Source: Gnetum montanum (Eukaryota; Streptophyta; Gnetopsida; Gnetales; Gnetaceae). From it: 64,000 bases of DNA. The notes beneath the pieces were generated by a model. It did no database searches, was not told the DNA's origin, and was given only the letters and a program-made list of their open reading frames with translations. Below, piece after piece: positions 12,234 through 23,199 of this stretch; position 1 is the first letter of the stretch, and every line of letters starts with the position of its first letter. Made by a program: the position numbers and the translations under genes. The stretch is from NCBI GenBank assembly GCA_015680685.1, contig MNCI01037953.1:1523678-1587677 (forward strand). Direction: 5' to 3'.

Positions 12234-13700
12234 GAAGTGCTTTACCTGGTGAAGAAACTACTATTTCTTCTAGTGGTCCAACCCTTGTGGCATCTCTTAA
12301 GTGAGAAGATAGGTGAGAATGTTATCATATCATTTTGGCTCATTAGCCATTTGTTCAGTTATCACTCTAGCAAAGAGGAGTTCATCAGGAAATGTATCAG
12401 ATAATGGGCTTTCTTCCTCTTTGTCATCCCATCGCAACCTAGACAAGTGATTAACGACCACATTCTTAGTGCCCTTTCGATCTACCATTGTAAGATCAAA
12501 TTCCTGCAAGATCCCTAGCCACTGTATGAAATGGGGGCTCACCATTGGCTTGTTCATTAGGAAGCAGATGGCACTATGATCTATGTGCATAGACACTTTG
12601 TATCTAAGCACATAATGCCTAAACTTCTCTAGAACAAACACCACCACCATCAATTCTTTTTTTGTAGTGGTGTAGTTCAGTTCTGCATCCACAATGCTTT
12701 AGCTAGTGCCATGGATGTAGTATGGACATTTCTTGTCATCTAACTATGTCTACATAGCTACCAAGGCATAATTTGATGCATCCGTCATGATATGGAATGG
12801 CTTGAACCAGTCGAATGCTTGTAGGATTAGAGTTTCTGCAAGTTTTTCTTTCAGTTTCTGGAATGCTTTCTCACATTTTGTGATCTAGACGAAGGGAGTA
12901 TCTTTCTTTGTTAGCTCGACCAATGATTTTGTGATCTTAAAGAAATTCTCTATGAATAGTTGGTAGTAGCCAGTATGTCCAAGGAATGATTGAACATCTT
13001 TAACTATTTTTGGCTAGTGGGTTATTCCTTGGATGACCCTTATTTTCTTAGGGTCTACCCCAATTCCTACTTGTAAGATCTTGTGCCCTAGTATAATGCC
13101 CTCCTGGACCATGACATAACTCTTTTACCAATTAAGCGACAAATTGGTTTTAACACATCGTTTCAACTTTACTCAAGGTAGTCTACGGCTTGCTCAAATG
13201 TACCTTCATATGTGAAGAATTCATCCATGAATACTTCAACATCACTACCAATCTACTATTGAAAAATGCTTCGGACTAGGTGCTGGAATGTGGTAGGAGC
13301 ATTACATAGACCAAATGGCATCTTCCGATATGCAAAAGTTCCCTAGGGACTGGTGAATGTTATTTTTTCCTAATCTTCTAGTGCAATTTGAATTTGGTTA
13401 TAGCCATTATAACCATCTAGAAAACTGTAGATATTTTGTTGAGTAGCTAGTCAACAAATGGCAATAAAAACTGGTCCTTGAATGTTGCCATGTTCAGCAA
13501 CCTGAAATTGATGCAAACCTGCCATTTGCCACCTTTCTTTGGCACAATTACAAGTGGGCTAATCCACTTGCTATCCATAATTGGATGGATGAACCCTGCC
13601 TTGAGGAGTTACTCAATTTCCTCCTTGATGATTTGCTTTAATTTGGGGTTCAGCCACCTTTGTGGCTATCATTTTGGCTTCATGGTATGGTTAGTGTAGA
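12234..13700 (-). pseudogene. reverse transcriptase-RNase H relic, element A
   Basis: RNase H occupies about 12330-12790: it begins with MTDASNYAL, continues with the acid block KKELMVVVF, then HIDHSAICFLMNKP. RT lies at about 13190-13650 with ISPLVIVPKKGGKWQVC and INFRLLN, the fingers/palm block typical of Ty3/gypsy RT. The active-site box that should read FMDD reads FMDE (minus strand, 13231 to 13220). Several stops and frame shifts occur between the blocks. In the family, this polyprotein part copies the RNA into DNA inside virus-like particles; here it cannot. Confidence 0.9.
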
Positions 13701-14438
13701 TGCGATGTTGGCATATCCTAGGATCAATCTCTGTGAGTTCAGAATCTGACCAAGCAAAAGCTGTTGACCATATTTCAACTACTTTCAATAGCATCTTCTT
13801 CTATTCTAGAGCAAGATTTACATTGATTATAACTAGTTTCCTATTCTTCAAAAAAATCTATTCCATTCCAACTGGTAATGTTTTCAGCTCAAGGGGCTCT
13901 TGTTTAAATTTGTTAGGAATTTTTAACTCTCCCCAATGGGTATCATCATTTGTATCATTAGAGAGTTGGTGATGAACTTTCTTGAGTTCATCCATGCCTG
14001 TGACATGTGCAAATGTCAAGCTCTCAATTGGTTCAATGCAAAATGTGCTACATTTTGAATCAATAGTTAGCCACTAGGTGCCCTCCTATTTTGTGGCTAT
14101 TTCATATCGATACCTTTGAATTTCTACTTCTAGCATACATTGTTTGCGTGTAGAGATAGATGCTTACTTGACGACCCAGGGTTTCTACACACAATTGCAC
14201 CTTGTATTGTTGTACACGATGCATGAAACTCTCTTCTTCTTGATCTTTCCAAATGCATTTTCATTAGATATCTCTAGGGAAAGCTCTTTGATGCCCATTC
14301 TTGCACTGACAATGCTCAACATGCCCTTCCTATTATGATTATAAAATTCCCTTTACAGTTCTCCATTTTGATTAATAAGAAATTAGCAAGATAAGACCAT
14401 CACCAACAATGATCGTGATGTTTTCTAACAATTCCAAT

Positions 14439-14700
14439 GGAACAGTGATGGATTAGTTTGCTAGTTGTAATCTAATGTTACTCTTCTTGAGAGGAGACAG
14501 GTTCCAAGTAGTGTACATCTCATGAGAGATCAAATTAACACTAGAACCTAAATCAAGAAAATCCTTGCATGGTTCATTCCTAACAATCTGCAAATAAATT
14601 AGAGGACTTCTAGGATCAGCTAATTTCCTAGGAAGGTTTACTGCATGGATCCAATCAGACATCATGTGAGTAAGCATTATCATATGGATCCTTGGTAGAG
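14439..14700 (-). pseudogene. retropepsin-type protease relic, element A
   Basis: The minus-strand frame 14453-14683 contains DLGSSVNLIS, the D-x-G-x-S-x-N active-site block of gypsy aspartic proteases, followed by a K/S-N-x-x-L-Q-L-A strand block. The segment before it (LADPRSPLIYLQIVRNEP) matches the same position in element B. The 13700-14440 stretch between protease and RT is a degraded linker without a long open frame. In this family the protease would cut the Gag-Pol polyprotein. Confidence 0.8.
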
Positions 14701-15099
14701 TTTGATTTGAAGGAGGCCCAAAGAAATTTGATATGGAAGAAGAGGTAGGAGTAAGGTTTTCAACTATGGGTGTGGGTGAAGGCTTAGGTGGACTACGAGG
14801 TCAAAAGAAAGGTCTTTTCTTTGATCAAGCATTCAACCCCTCCAATTGATGATTGGATTTCAAATTAACAACTCTCATAGCATTGCATTGTTCCATTTGA
14901 GCAGGTAGTTCACCCTACATTGGTGGAGCAGGTAGCAGCTATGCAACTGGAAGAGGAGTATGTGCAGGGATAGGAGGGGGATAAGGATATGAGGCTGTAT
15001 CCCCTATTTCATGTGGAAAATAAGCTCAATAATAATCTAAAGGATGGTAGTGATGCTGGAAATTAGAAACCTAACTAGAGGACTCACATGGATACATGG

Positions 15100-17060
15100 G
15101 TTGTCGAACGTGGTAACCATATGGTATTGCTACCTTAGTAGTGTTAGCCTCCATGATTGTGATTGTTGCCACTATTGCTATTATTTATATGATTGCGATG
15201 AAGCTCCACTTGGATAATACAATTGTTTTTGGTGGAACTACATGATATTACCTTGAGTATAAGGTAACCTTTGGGATGTTTTCCTTTGTGTAAGTCATGG
15301 ATGTAAGGCATACATCCCAAACTTTTGTAGATGTGACATAATGAGACAACATCCCTTAGAATGTTCGTACTAAAAGATGTCACACCCACGATCATCATCT
15401 GATTCACTGTTCACAACTTCTTCTATTGTAGCAATCTTGCCCTTACCTTTGTAATATGCACTTTTAGCTTCCTTACACCTCCTGCACTCACGCTCACTAC
15501 TTTGTTCCTTGGACTCCTCAACAATTTTTAGGAAAACTCAGAATCTATTGTCCATTGAGTCCCTTAACTGATCAACCTTGGTTGTAAGTTCATATTGGAA
15601 TTTTTGGAGTGGCAAGGGTTTCTTATGCACCCCCTCATCAAATATAGACTCATCCTGACTATCATAGAATTGAACCTTCCTCTTGCGAAAGGAAGGATCA
15701 TAGTTGTACTCTTCTGCACTTTCTTTTCTTCTTAGTTCATACTCCTCTTTAGCTACCTACTTTATTAATCTTTGTATTTGATAGGTAGTTAGTTCTAATA
15801 ATTACCCTTGGTCATAGAAACCAAGGGTTTTCCTCATTTCATTACGAAGCCCATCTACAATGTGGTGAAGTTGAACCAACTGAGAATAACCATGACCAAG
15901 ACATTTGTGCATCAAGACATAGTATCGGCCAATGGCGACATCCAAGGGTTTTTGTATTCCTTTTTTCCATCCTTGAATTTTCTTCCTTAAGTTAGACACT
16001 CTGGAATACGTTTGATAACTCAAGCATGGTACTCCATTGTCTGATAGATTCTAGCTCTAAGGACCGATACTAGTTTTCTGCTTCTTTGATAAGTGTCTTG
16101 GGAAATAACTTTAATTTTTGCCACTTGTTCTCTATGTTTTGCAAGGCACATGCATCTTGGAAAGCTTGAAGATAATTCTGTGAATCAAAGTTATATCCTC
16201 CTTCAAATTGAGGAATATTGTTCATGTCTAACCATTTAATCTGACTATCCTTCACATGCCTTATTGAAATTCTGACTATCTCTGTGATGTTAAGCATACT
16301 TCAAGTAGCAAATAGAAGCTCATCAAGGCTTTGATCATGGTGCCTATGATGCTCTCTACTACCACTTCATTCATGGTGATGTGCCTCTCTTGAATGTCTA
16401 CATCCTTGATCTTATCTGTCCCAACGATCCCTTTGGTTATTTTGGTCCCATTGGTTGTTTCATTCATTTCAATCACCTCCATCATGATCTCAACTTCTAT
16501 GGTCACAGTCAAAGCCAAAAGAAGAAGATGATGATGAAGGGGAAGAGGAAGGAGAACCAGCACCATCACGGTGCCTACTACTGCCTCTTCGACAATCGCA
16601 ACCACAATCACAATTGTGCTTCTTGTCTACATCCCTATCTTGACTTAGACCTCCGAATGCTTCTATGTCATTAGATCCCTTGTTACCATAATTAGGATTG
16701 TGTACCCTGGAGTGCAAATTTTGATTTTGACCTCCATCATTGAAGTCAAAGAGAGGAGTTTCATTGAATGGAAGCCCCCTAGAGAAGGGTTCCCCACTAG
16801 TTTGTTGGTACAATAGGAATGGACAATTGTTAAGCCCTTTTCCCTTCAAAAATTTATAGCATTGCTCTAGCTACCAATCCTTCAAACATTGTGCTTCGGT
16901 GGGATGATAATCCTTGGTGTTAGCATCTTCCACAATATACTCCCCATGGTGGTCTTGAAGACTGCATCATGTAAGCATTTGATAGAGCATTGCAGGAGCA
17001 ACACAATTGGGTGGTAACATAATGTTATGCTCCATGTCATGCTCTAAGAATTTGTTGTAG
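15100..17060 (-). pseudogene. gag relic, element A
   Basis: In minus-strand order there is a His/Asp/Gly-rich region ending in a poly-Ser tract (16490-16849: GQNQNLHS..., then SPSSSPSSSSSS), a gag core (16070-16297, MNNIPQFEGGYNF; 15802-16023, GRYYVLMHKCLGHGYSQ), and a C-terminal part with a degraded knuckle (15300-15420, equivalent to the C-x2-C-x3-H-x4-C of element C). The frame of the poly-Ser piece and the first core piece is the same. The first ~100 codons, including the MSSS start seen in B and C, are deleted between the PBS and 17060. Gag would form the virus-like particle. Confidence 0.82.
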
Positions 17061-17152
17061 TAATTGTGAAATAAGATATGACTCTAAGGTTTTTTCCAAT
17101 GATTTAAATACTTTTCATTAGGTCCTAGATAGTTAACAAGATAACAAAAAAG

Positions 17153-17170
17153 TCCCCGGCAACAATGCGA
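17153..17170 (-). other. primer binding site, element A
   Basis: The minus strand reads TCGCATTGTTGCCGGGGA, 1 nt inside the 5' LTR end. It is a mutated complement of the 3' end of plant tRNA-Asp (family PBS TGGCGCCGTTGCCGGGGA). The GCCGGGGA half is intact. Confidence 0.85.
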
Positions 17171-17171
17171 A

Positions 17172-18027
17172 TGATGAGCGGTGAGGTACCCCTACACCCA
17201 ACCATATGAATCACTAAGGTGTTACGTGCAATCTGGTCAAATTTCATGGATCTATAGTTATCTAATGCACTAGCTGTTCGTGGAAGTAAAATGGATGTTG
17301 AGAACATTTGTTGTCTTCCCAACTACACTTGTGAGGTTTAAGGGTATGGTTTAAGTGTAATAGAGGTATATGATTTTTCTTATTTTATATTTTATAGATT
17401 TGGTCGCCTACAACAAGAATGAAGAGTATAGTAATTTAAAATCTAATTCATTATTGCCTATCTAACCCAACACAAGTAACCATCCTACTTTCTTGAAAAC
17501 ATATAGTACTATTGGGCTACCAAATGTTAAGCGTTGTTGGATTACCAAGTACTGTATGAATGCTCGAAGTGGTCATGCTTGTGTTCATTAACAACTGGAA
17601 ATAAATTGCTTAACACAAATGCATTCAAGTAAAAAGCAAGAAAGTAAAATGCATTAAAGAAAATATTAATCCATTCTCAGTGCTATAAGGATTGTCAAAA
17701 GAGTTCATTTTATTCCCATCACACTGCTATGCTTAGGTACATCAGTGCTCAAACAAAGAACCGTACACACTTAGACTCCTTCTACAGGCACTCAGAAAAT
17801 GTTCTAACTCTAAGGAAAAGAAACAGCAAGAGCTTCGCTACTCTAACTAAGAATGACCAAAAACTGACTTGAAAACCAAAGCCCATGTGTGGTATTTATA
17901 GACTTCGGGTATACACCCCAATGTCACATACGCAACATCACATCTAGACCCCGACATCACATATGCAACATTGTGGCTCTGACATCACATACCTAACATC
18001 AGAGCCAACATAAAATGTGACTCATCA
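17172..18027 (-). repeat. 5' LTR of element A
   Basis: It runs from TGATGAGCGG to CTCATCA, so the LTR ends form a 7-bp inverted repeat. A minus-strand TATA box (TATAAATA, about 17893-17900) lies before the expected transcription start. The U3 side (about 17905-18012) holds several imperfect repeats of a GACATCACATANNNAACAT motif. The flanking CTATG (18028-18032) would be the target duplication, but the other flank is lost. Confidence 0.92.
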
Positions 18028-19489
18028 CTATGTAGTGGGATTATTTGCACCAAGAGACTATATGGCCTTAAATTGTTAATTTTATTTCATCATTGTTTAT
18101 ACTATCACTAAAATTGCTTTTTCTATATTTTATTTTACTACACTTCTAAAGTTGAACTACTCTAAAGGCAATGATAAAGGTTTTGTTAGATCATCATGTC
18201 TAAAAATAGGCTTGGAGTGAATGTGTACTTTGTTGTTCAATATGGGTTAATATTTTTTCATTTAGTATGATTGTGGCTTGGGTATGTCTCATAACATTAA
18301 TTTATATGTATCAGTAAGCATCCCTTCTAACCAATACTTCTCATAAAAAGATAAGTAGATGTGGACAAAGCATAAGCAAGAATGTTAGATAGGTGCAAAT
18401 GGTTAGGCAAGCAATTGAAATTGGAAGATGATTATGATTTTTATTTTAAAATGGTAATTTTTTCACTAAAAATACTTGGAATATTTTGAATTTAATCTTA
18501 AAAATAAAATAGAAAGATACCTATCAGTTATAACCATCTATTTGAATGACATTGGAGTTTAAGTGCTCCTCTTTAAAAAAACCTAGCATAAATTATTTGT
18601 TTACATATACATTATTCCTTAAAAATATTCAAACTTAGTATATAGAGAAGTCTTCTAATCTTATGACACTACCAACTAATGAGTGGACTTACTTAAATAG
18701 ACATATACAACTATGGAAACTAATAAACTAGCATATTATTTATCAATATTAATAATTTTATGGCCTCTCTCTAGTAGAGATGATGTCTTTATTTTTGCTT
18801 TGTTAATTCTCCAAGATTTTTTTTTATCTTTAGAGAGATTATTCTTCTTATTGGATCCCATTTTATTGGTACAAAGTCTGGATGATAATGATAAGAGAGA
18901 GTGGGTGGAGGGTATATCATAGAAGGAAAACAACATATGCCTTTCATAACAAAGGATCTCTAAAAGAAAAAATAAAAAGAAAAGGCCTAATGGTATTGGG
19001 GATACCTTTTTTGGGATCCTTACCAAGAAAGTATCATCATCTAGAGCCACCATGCTCATCCTAAAAAGTGGGGTCTTTGGAGAATTGGTGAATAAGCAAA
19101 AGCCTTGACCTTGTTTAGAAGTTCCCTCATGGATTATCACTTCTTATTAGAGGCTTCCTTGTTAACAGCCAGAAAAATCAAAACAAAGATATAAGAGATA
19201 TAGTAGAAATCAACACCAAGATATAAGCATGAGTCCAATGGTTATGTGGTTATAGTTAACTGCCAAAAAAATTAGAAGCATGCATGTTGGATAAAGATTA
19301 TGGGGAGGTGTTGGAATCCCAAACACTATTTTGATAGTATTTACCATCAACACATATAGACTAGTTAAAACTTTACAACTTCATAAAGTACTTTCAAGTT
19401 GACGCAGGCACATGGTAACAAAGAGAGTCTTCCAAGTTGGTAAGTAGACCCTGACATCTCTAGGTTACAAGTCACATTTAACTGGTACT
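18028..19489. other. flank between element A and satellite-like repeat
   Basis: AT-rich sequence. The minus-strand frame 18736-19140 (134 codons) is the longest here; it is Lys/Ser/Phe-rich and matches nothing I recognise. An overlapping frame on the plus strand has the same quality, so neither is called a gene. Confidence 0.45.
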
Positions 19490-20040
19490 TTAATGATGCA
19501 TGACACTACGAGCTGCATGTCATTGCACTCTAGGATGTGAAGCACTACAAGATGTCCTATCCTAGCAAACCTTCATGGATAGTGACTCACAACTTGATCA
19601 TAGTGTTAATTGGCCTTCTGTTTTCAGACTACAACAAACTTGTGAATCGTAGTTTGTTTGTACTATGTTTTATCATTCAATTTTGAATTGCAACCATCAT
19701 GCAATTCGTAGTCTGATCGTACTATTTTCTATTTTAGATCAAAGAATGAGCACGATGCAAGTCAAAGTTTCACAACACTATTTTCTATTCCACTCTATTT
19801 CAAATTAGGAAAGAAATATGAATTGTAGTTTTGTGACACTATTTTCAATTATTCTTTATTATAGACTACAAGCTTATTATGAGTCATAACATCTTAGCAC
19901 TGTTTTATGTTCTTCTCTAGTTCAGACTATGAGCACAATGCTAGTAGCAATTTTCGAGCATTATTTTGTTAATGCTAGTTTTGAGGACTACGATGAACAG
20001 GTGACTCATACCACCATATAATTTTTATCCTACAAGACAT
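19490..20040. repeat. degenerate satellite-like repeat, right copy
   Basis: Several imperfect units contain GACTAC or GACTATGAGCAC, an AGT/TCGTAGTTT block, then a CTATTTTCTATTC tract. The first ~300 bp match 7190-7475 (GTGTTAATTGGCCTT is exact in both). The unit length is roughly 80-90 bp by eye, with poor conservation. Confidence 0.6.
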
Positions 20041-20429
20041 GCAACCCACATAAATCCATAATTTCCTAGAAAATAAAGAAGTTAGATATGAAGGAAATGG
20101 AAATAGATTTTTTGAAAAGTCTACATTCATAAGAAAATTTAAACCATCGAGAATATGTTCAAGATCATCAAGAAGCTAGGAATGGATTCATAATTGTGTT
20201 AAATTAACATCATACTTGGAGAATCCATATCAAATAAGAGCATCTAATAGATTAATTTGCAAGTTAGGAAGGAGCTTCAAAGATAGCTTAGAAAAATAGT
20301 CTTAAATGATTTCATTAAAGAGTCAATATTCTCATGTGTGATAAATGAGATTATGCTACATAAATGATAAAGTAAATAAGATCAACAAAATTTAACACTA
20401 AATTTATGAAATTTTTTCATGATATTCAT

Positions 20430-21981
20430 TATAAAAAGAGTGTCACTTAAAGACCATGTACATACAAAAATATCAACAAAAATAAAATTCATAGTTAACT
20501 ATGACTCCATCCATAAACGTAACGGTCTAGACAGATCCTACTACATGGATGTTATTAACAAGGTTTGTAGCATCAATTTCCATAAAATCTATCTCTCTAA
20601 TGGTATCACCAACCTTGATGATTGGATGGTCATCCATCCTAGCTATTCTTGATGGTCCTATCTTTGAGTCATGAAATAGAGTGGTCATGCCCACCAACTT
20701 CAAGTCAAGAATATTCGCCATCTCCCCTAAACCAGAGGACCCTCATAATGCCTACAACTATTCAAATGAGTATTTCATTATTGTTTGAAAATTCACAACA
20801 AGGCAGGTAATTCTTCTCTCCACCTGTCAAAAATATTGATGCATTTCTAGCTCCATAGCATCCATCCATGTGATTAACCTATCCTCCATTGTCTCTAAGT
20901 AGGAAAAAATTGTTGCTCCATCTCCAAACTATTATTTTTGCTGATTAGGATGGATGGAAATGACCTACATATATTCAATGTGCCCATAATACTCATCCCT
21001 TGCAATCTTTCCATCATCTTCTGGGACACGTTAGTCTGGGAGCTAGATTAGATCATTAAGTAATGTCCTAGGAACATGCTAGATGTAGAAAGCACAATGA
21101 GGCAACTGATCCTTACCAAATAGCTACACTTCTTTGTCATCCACCTTAGGTGTTGGGATTTTCCAATGCCTAAAAAGAGTAGACACAAATGATGGAAAAG
21201 GCACTATAGATGCATCTCTACTTAGAATCTCCATCCTCTTCAATATAATGTGGGGACAGTTCAATGAACAATCTCCCTCGAAATATAGTAGGACCATCAA
21301 GATGAAGGACATCACATAAGTGTGATGCATGATAACTAAGAGGTTTGTGTAATCACCCTGATAAGAAGTCTCCATTATGGAGAGAAGTTATTATAAGGTC
21401 ATCTCATATCTTTAGTCTCCATCTTTGGCACCTTTCTTAACAATTGTGTTTTTTTCTCTAAAGTGATAGTCACAAAATACTCCCTATGTGGACCAACTCA
21501 CATATGGAGTACCTGCCCTAGGATCTACTCCATCAATGTAAAATCAAAATCCTTGACCACCTTGGATCCTAGTGCTCCTCGATGATGCACCATGTAAAAC
21601 TATGTGCCTCCTCCTCATAATAATCAAGACCTCTAGTGATGATGAACTAAAGATGGTGTTGAACAAGCTTGGCAAGCACCTCTAGCCAAACTAGTTGTAT
21701 CAAGAAAAGGAAGTTTCTTAGACTCTACAAGGGGACTAATCTGAGTTTGAGCTCCCTTCATTGCCACTCATCTTATGCTCTTCTCTCCTAATCACGTTGA
21801 TATTCCTTCGACTCTCTAGCAATATCCCGTGCAATAGCTTGAGAGTGTGATTGATGTCTACCCTATGTCTGTCTTCTCTCTTCTTTCTTCTAGACTCTAC
21901 CAAATCTCCTCCTCTTATATACCTATGATGATGTTCCTCTCTAAGAACATAGAAATACAATACAGCATCACTATTAGTCAA
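20430..21981 (-). pseudogene. unassigned minus-strand coding relic
   Basis: A chain of minus-strand open pieces (21736-21981, 21124-21375, 20527-20721 and shorter ones between) shares coding texture but is broken by stops, mostly TAG. Readable parts include CSLNCPHIILKRMEILSR followed by a pattern of F-x-S-x-L-F-R-H-W, and a C-terminal MEDRLITWMDAMELEMHQY segment that looks like a coiled coil. The helical block followed by a coiled coil is reminiscent of accessory ORFs of Athila-type retroelements, but the match is too weak to name. The start may be the Met of MSGNEGSSNSD near 21770. The relic lies directly left of element B, which inserted beside it. Confidence 0.5.
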
Positions 21982-22203
21982 AATATTTTAATGCATTAAA
22001 CCAACATTTCTCAAAAATATTTGGTACTAGCTATATGACCAAAAATGACATGCTAAAAAATAATTGCATATAATTAAAAGTTGTATACATGATTGATCTT
22101 ATAACATCTTCTAACCTAGACCTAGGCTAATAAGGTATTGTATTAAATCAAGTATTAAGAAAAAACATAAATTCTGGAATAATAAATAGGAAGAGTTAAA
22201 ATA

Positions 22204-22208
22204 ATGAC
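22204..22208. repeat. target site duplication ATGAC, left side of element B
   Basis: ATGAC directly precedes the left LTR and is repeated exactly at 35286-35290 after the right LTR. A 5-bp duplication is normal for Ty3/gypsy integration and shows that B is a single complete insertion. Confidence 0.9.
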
Positions 22209-22967
22209 TAATGAGCAAGGAGTATATCTTACACCCAATCATATGAATCACTACAATTCACTCAGCAATCTAGTCAAATTCCATAGACTTTAGGTTTCTA
22301 AGTACACTGGTTCTAAGAGGTGAATCTAACTATTGCAATCATTATTTTCCCAGTTCCACATGTGAAGTGCAAGTGTATCGTTAAGTGTAACTAAGGCATA
22401 TGATTTTTATCATTTTATCTCTTGTGAATTAAGTCACTTAAGAACAATAATAAAGTATTTAATTGCTTAACTAATTTAATAACTAGCTAATAATTAAATA
22501 ATCCTAACATAAGCATTTATTCCCACTTTCCGTACACATCTTGAACAAGCTATAGCATTACTCGATTACCAAGTGTTAAGCATTATTGGGATTACCAAGC
22601 ATTAAGCATATGCTCAAAGTGGTCATGCTTATGTGTGCCATTTAACTGATATTCATTAATTACTTAAAAACATTAAGGTAAATTTCATAAAGAAACCATT
22701 AATCTATACCAAGTGCTGCAAGGTTTGATTAGAAAAGCAGGTCTTTATTATCGTTCATACAAAGGTTCTCAAGTACATCAGTGCTTAAATAAAGATCTAT
22801 ACACTCTTTGACTCCTACTGCGGGCACTCAAAAAATATTCTAACTCTCAAAGGAAAAAACTACAAGAGCTTCACTAAAACTATGAAAAGATTACCATAAA
22901 TGTGACATGTAGGTGCACATTTATAGGCAAAAATAGGGGGCCACGTCAATGGGTACATGACTCATCA
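22209..22967 (-). repeat. 3' LTR of element B
   Basis: It starts TAATGAGC (family TGATGAGC, one G-to-A change) and ends CTCATCA. It is 98 bp shorter than its partner because the U3 block present at about 35194-35278 is absent. Confidence 0.92.
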
Positions 22968-22976
22968 TACCCCTAC
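22968..22976 (-). other. polypurine tract, element B
   Basis: The minus strand reads GTAGGGGTA immediately before the LTR start TGATGAGTCA. This is the plus-strand primer position of LTR retroelements. The same place in element A (8245-8256) has decayed to GTTGTGGTAGTA. Confidence 0.75.
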
Positions 22977-23199
22977 GATGGAATAAAAGCTTGTCCTTGA
23001 GTTCTTTACAAAACTTGGGAAGATATGGGATTATTGACTAACTATAGACACACAAAAAAAAAACAAAAACTAAGTGCCTAAGCATACGGATTTACAATTA
23101 TTACAAATATTGGTGTTCTTGACAAAAAAATTAAACACCAAGATAAAAATGACAATCACAACTTCTTAGACAACTAGAAGATGATGAAGAAAATCAGAT

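Larger units (their letters stand above)
7476..18027 (-). mobile_element. element A: decayed Ty3/gypsy LTR retrotransposon
   Basis: The element is read on the minus strand: 5' LTR 17172-18027, PBS 17153-17170, gag about 15140-17060, protease about 14450-14700, RT about 13190-13650, RNase H about 12330-12790, integrase about 11033-12233, a non-coding 3' region with tandem duplications, and a 3' LTR 7476-8244. Gene order (protease, RT, RNase H, integrase) is that of Ty3/gypsy elements. The two LTRs differ at about 18 positions over the first ~195 aligned bases by hand count, so the insertion is old. The 3' LTR lacks about 60 bp at its outer end, so no target duplication can be confirmed. All enzymes carry stops, and several catalytic residues are changed. 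The element lacks the extra ORF found in its sibling B. Confidence 0.92.

Noticed and set aside
13478-13972. Plus-strand open frames over the RT region of element A
   Set aside because: They are antisense shadows of the RT relic, which carries the diagnostic blocks on the minus strand.
16276-16611. 111-codon minus-strand frame as the gag of element A
   Set aside because: The poly-Ser frame 16490-16849 and the downstream core 16070-16297 share the other frame, so this one is the overlapping alternative; kept only as a finding.
7476-18032. CTATG as a proven target duplication of element A
   Set aside because: Only one flank can be read; the left LTR end is missing.
18736-19140. 134-codon minus-strand frame
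   Set aside because: No recognisable block and overlapping frames of equal quality on the other strand; noted in the regional entry only.
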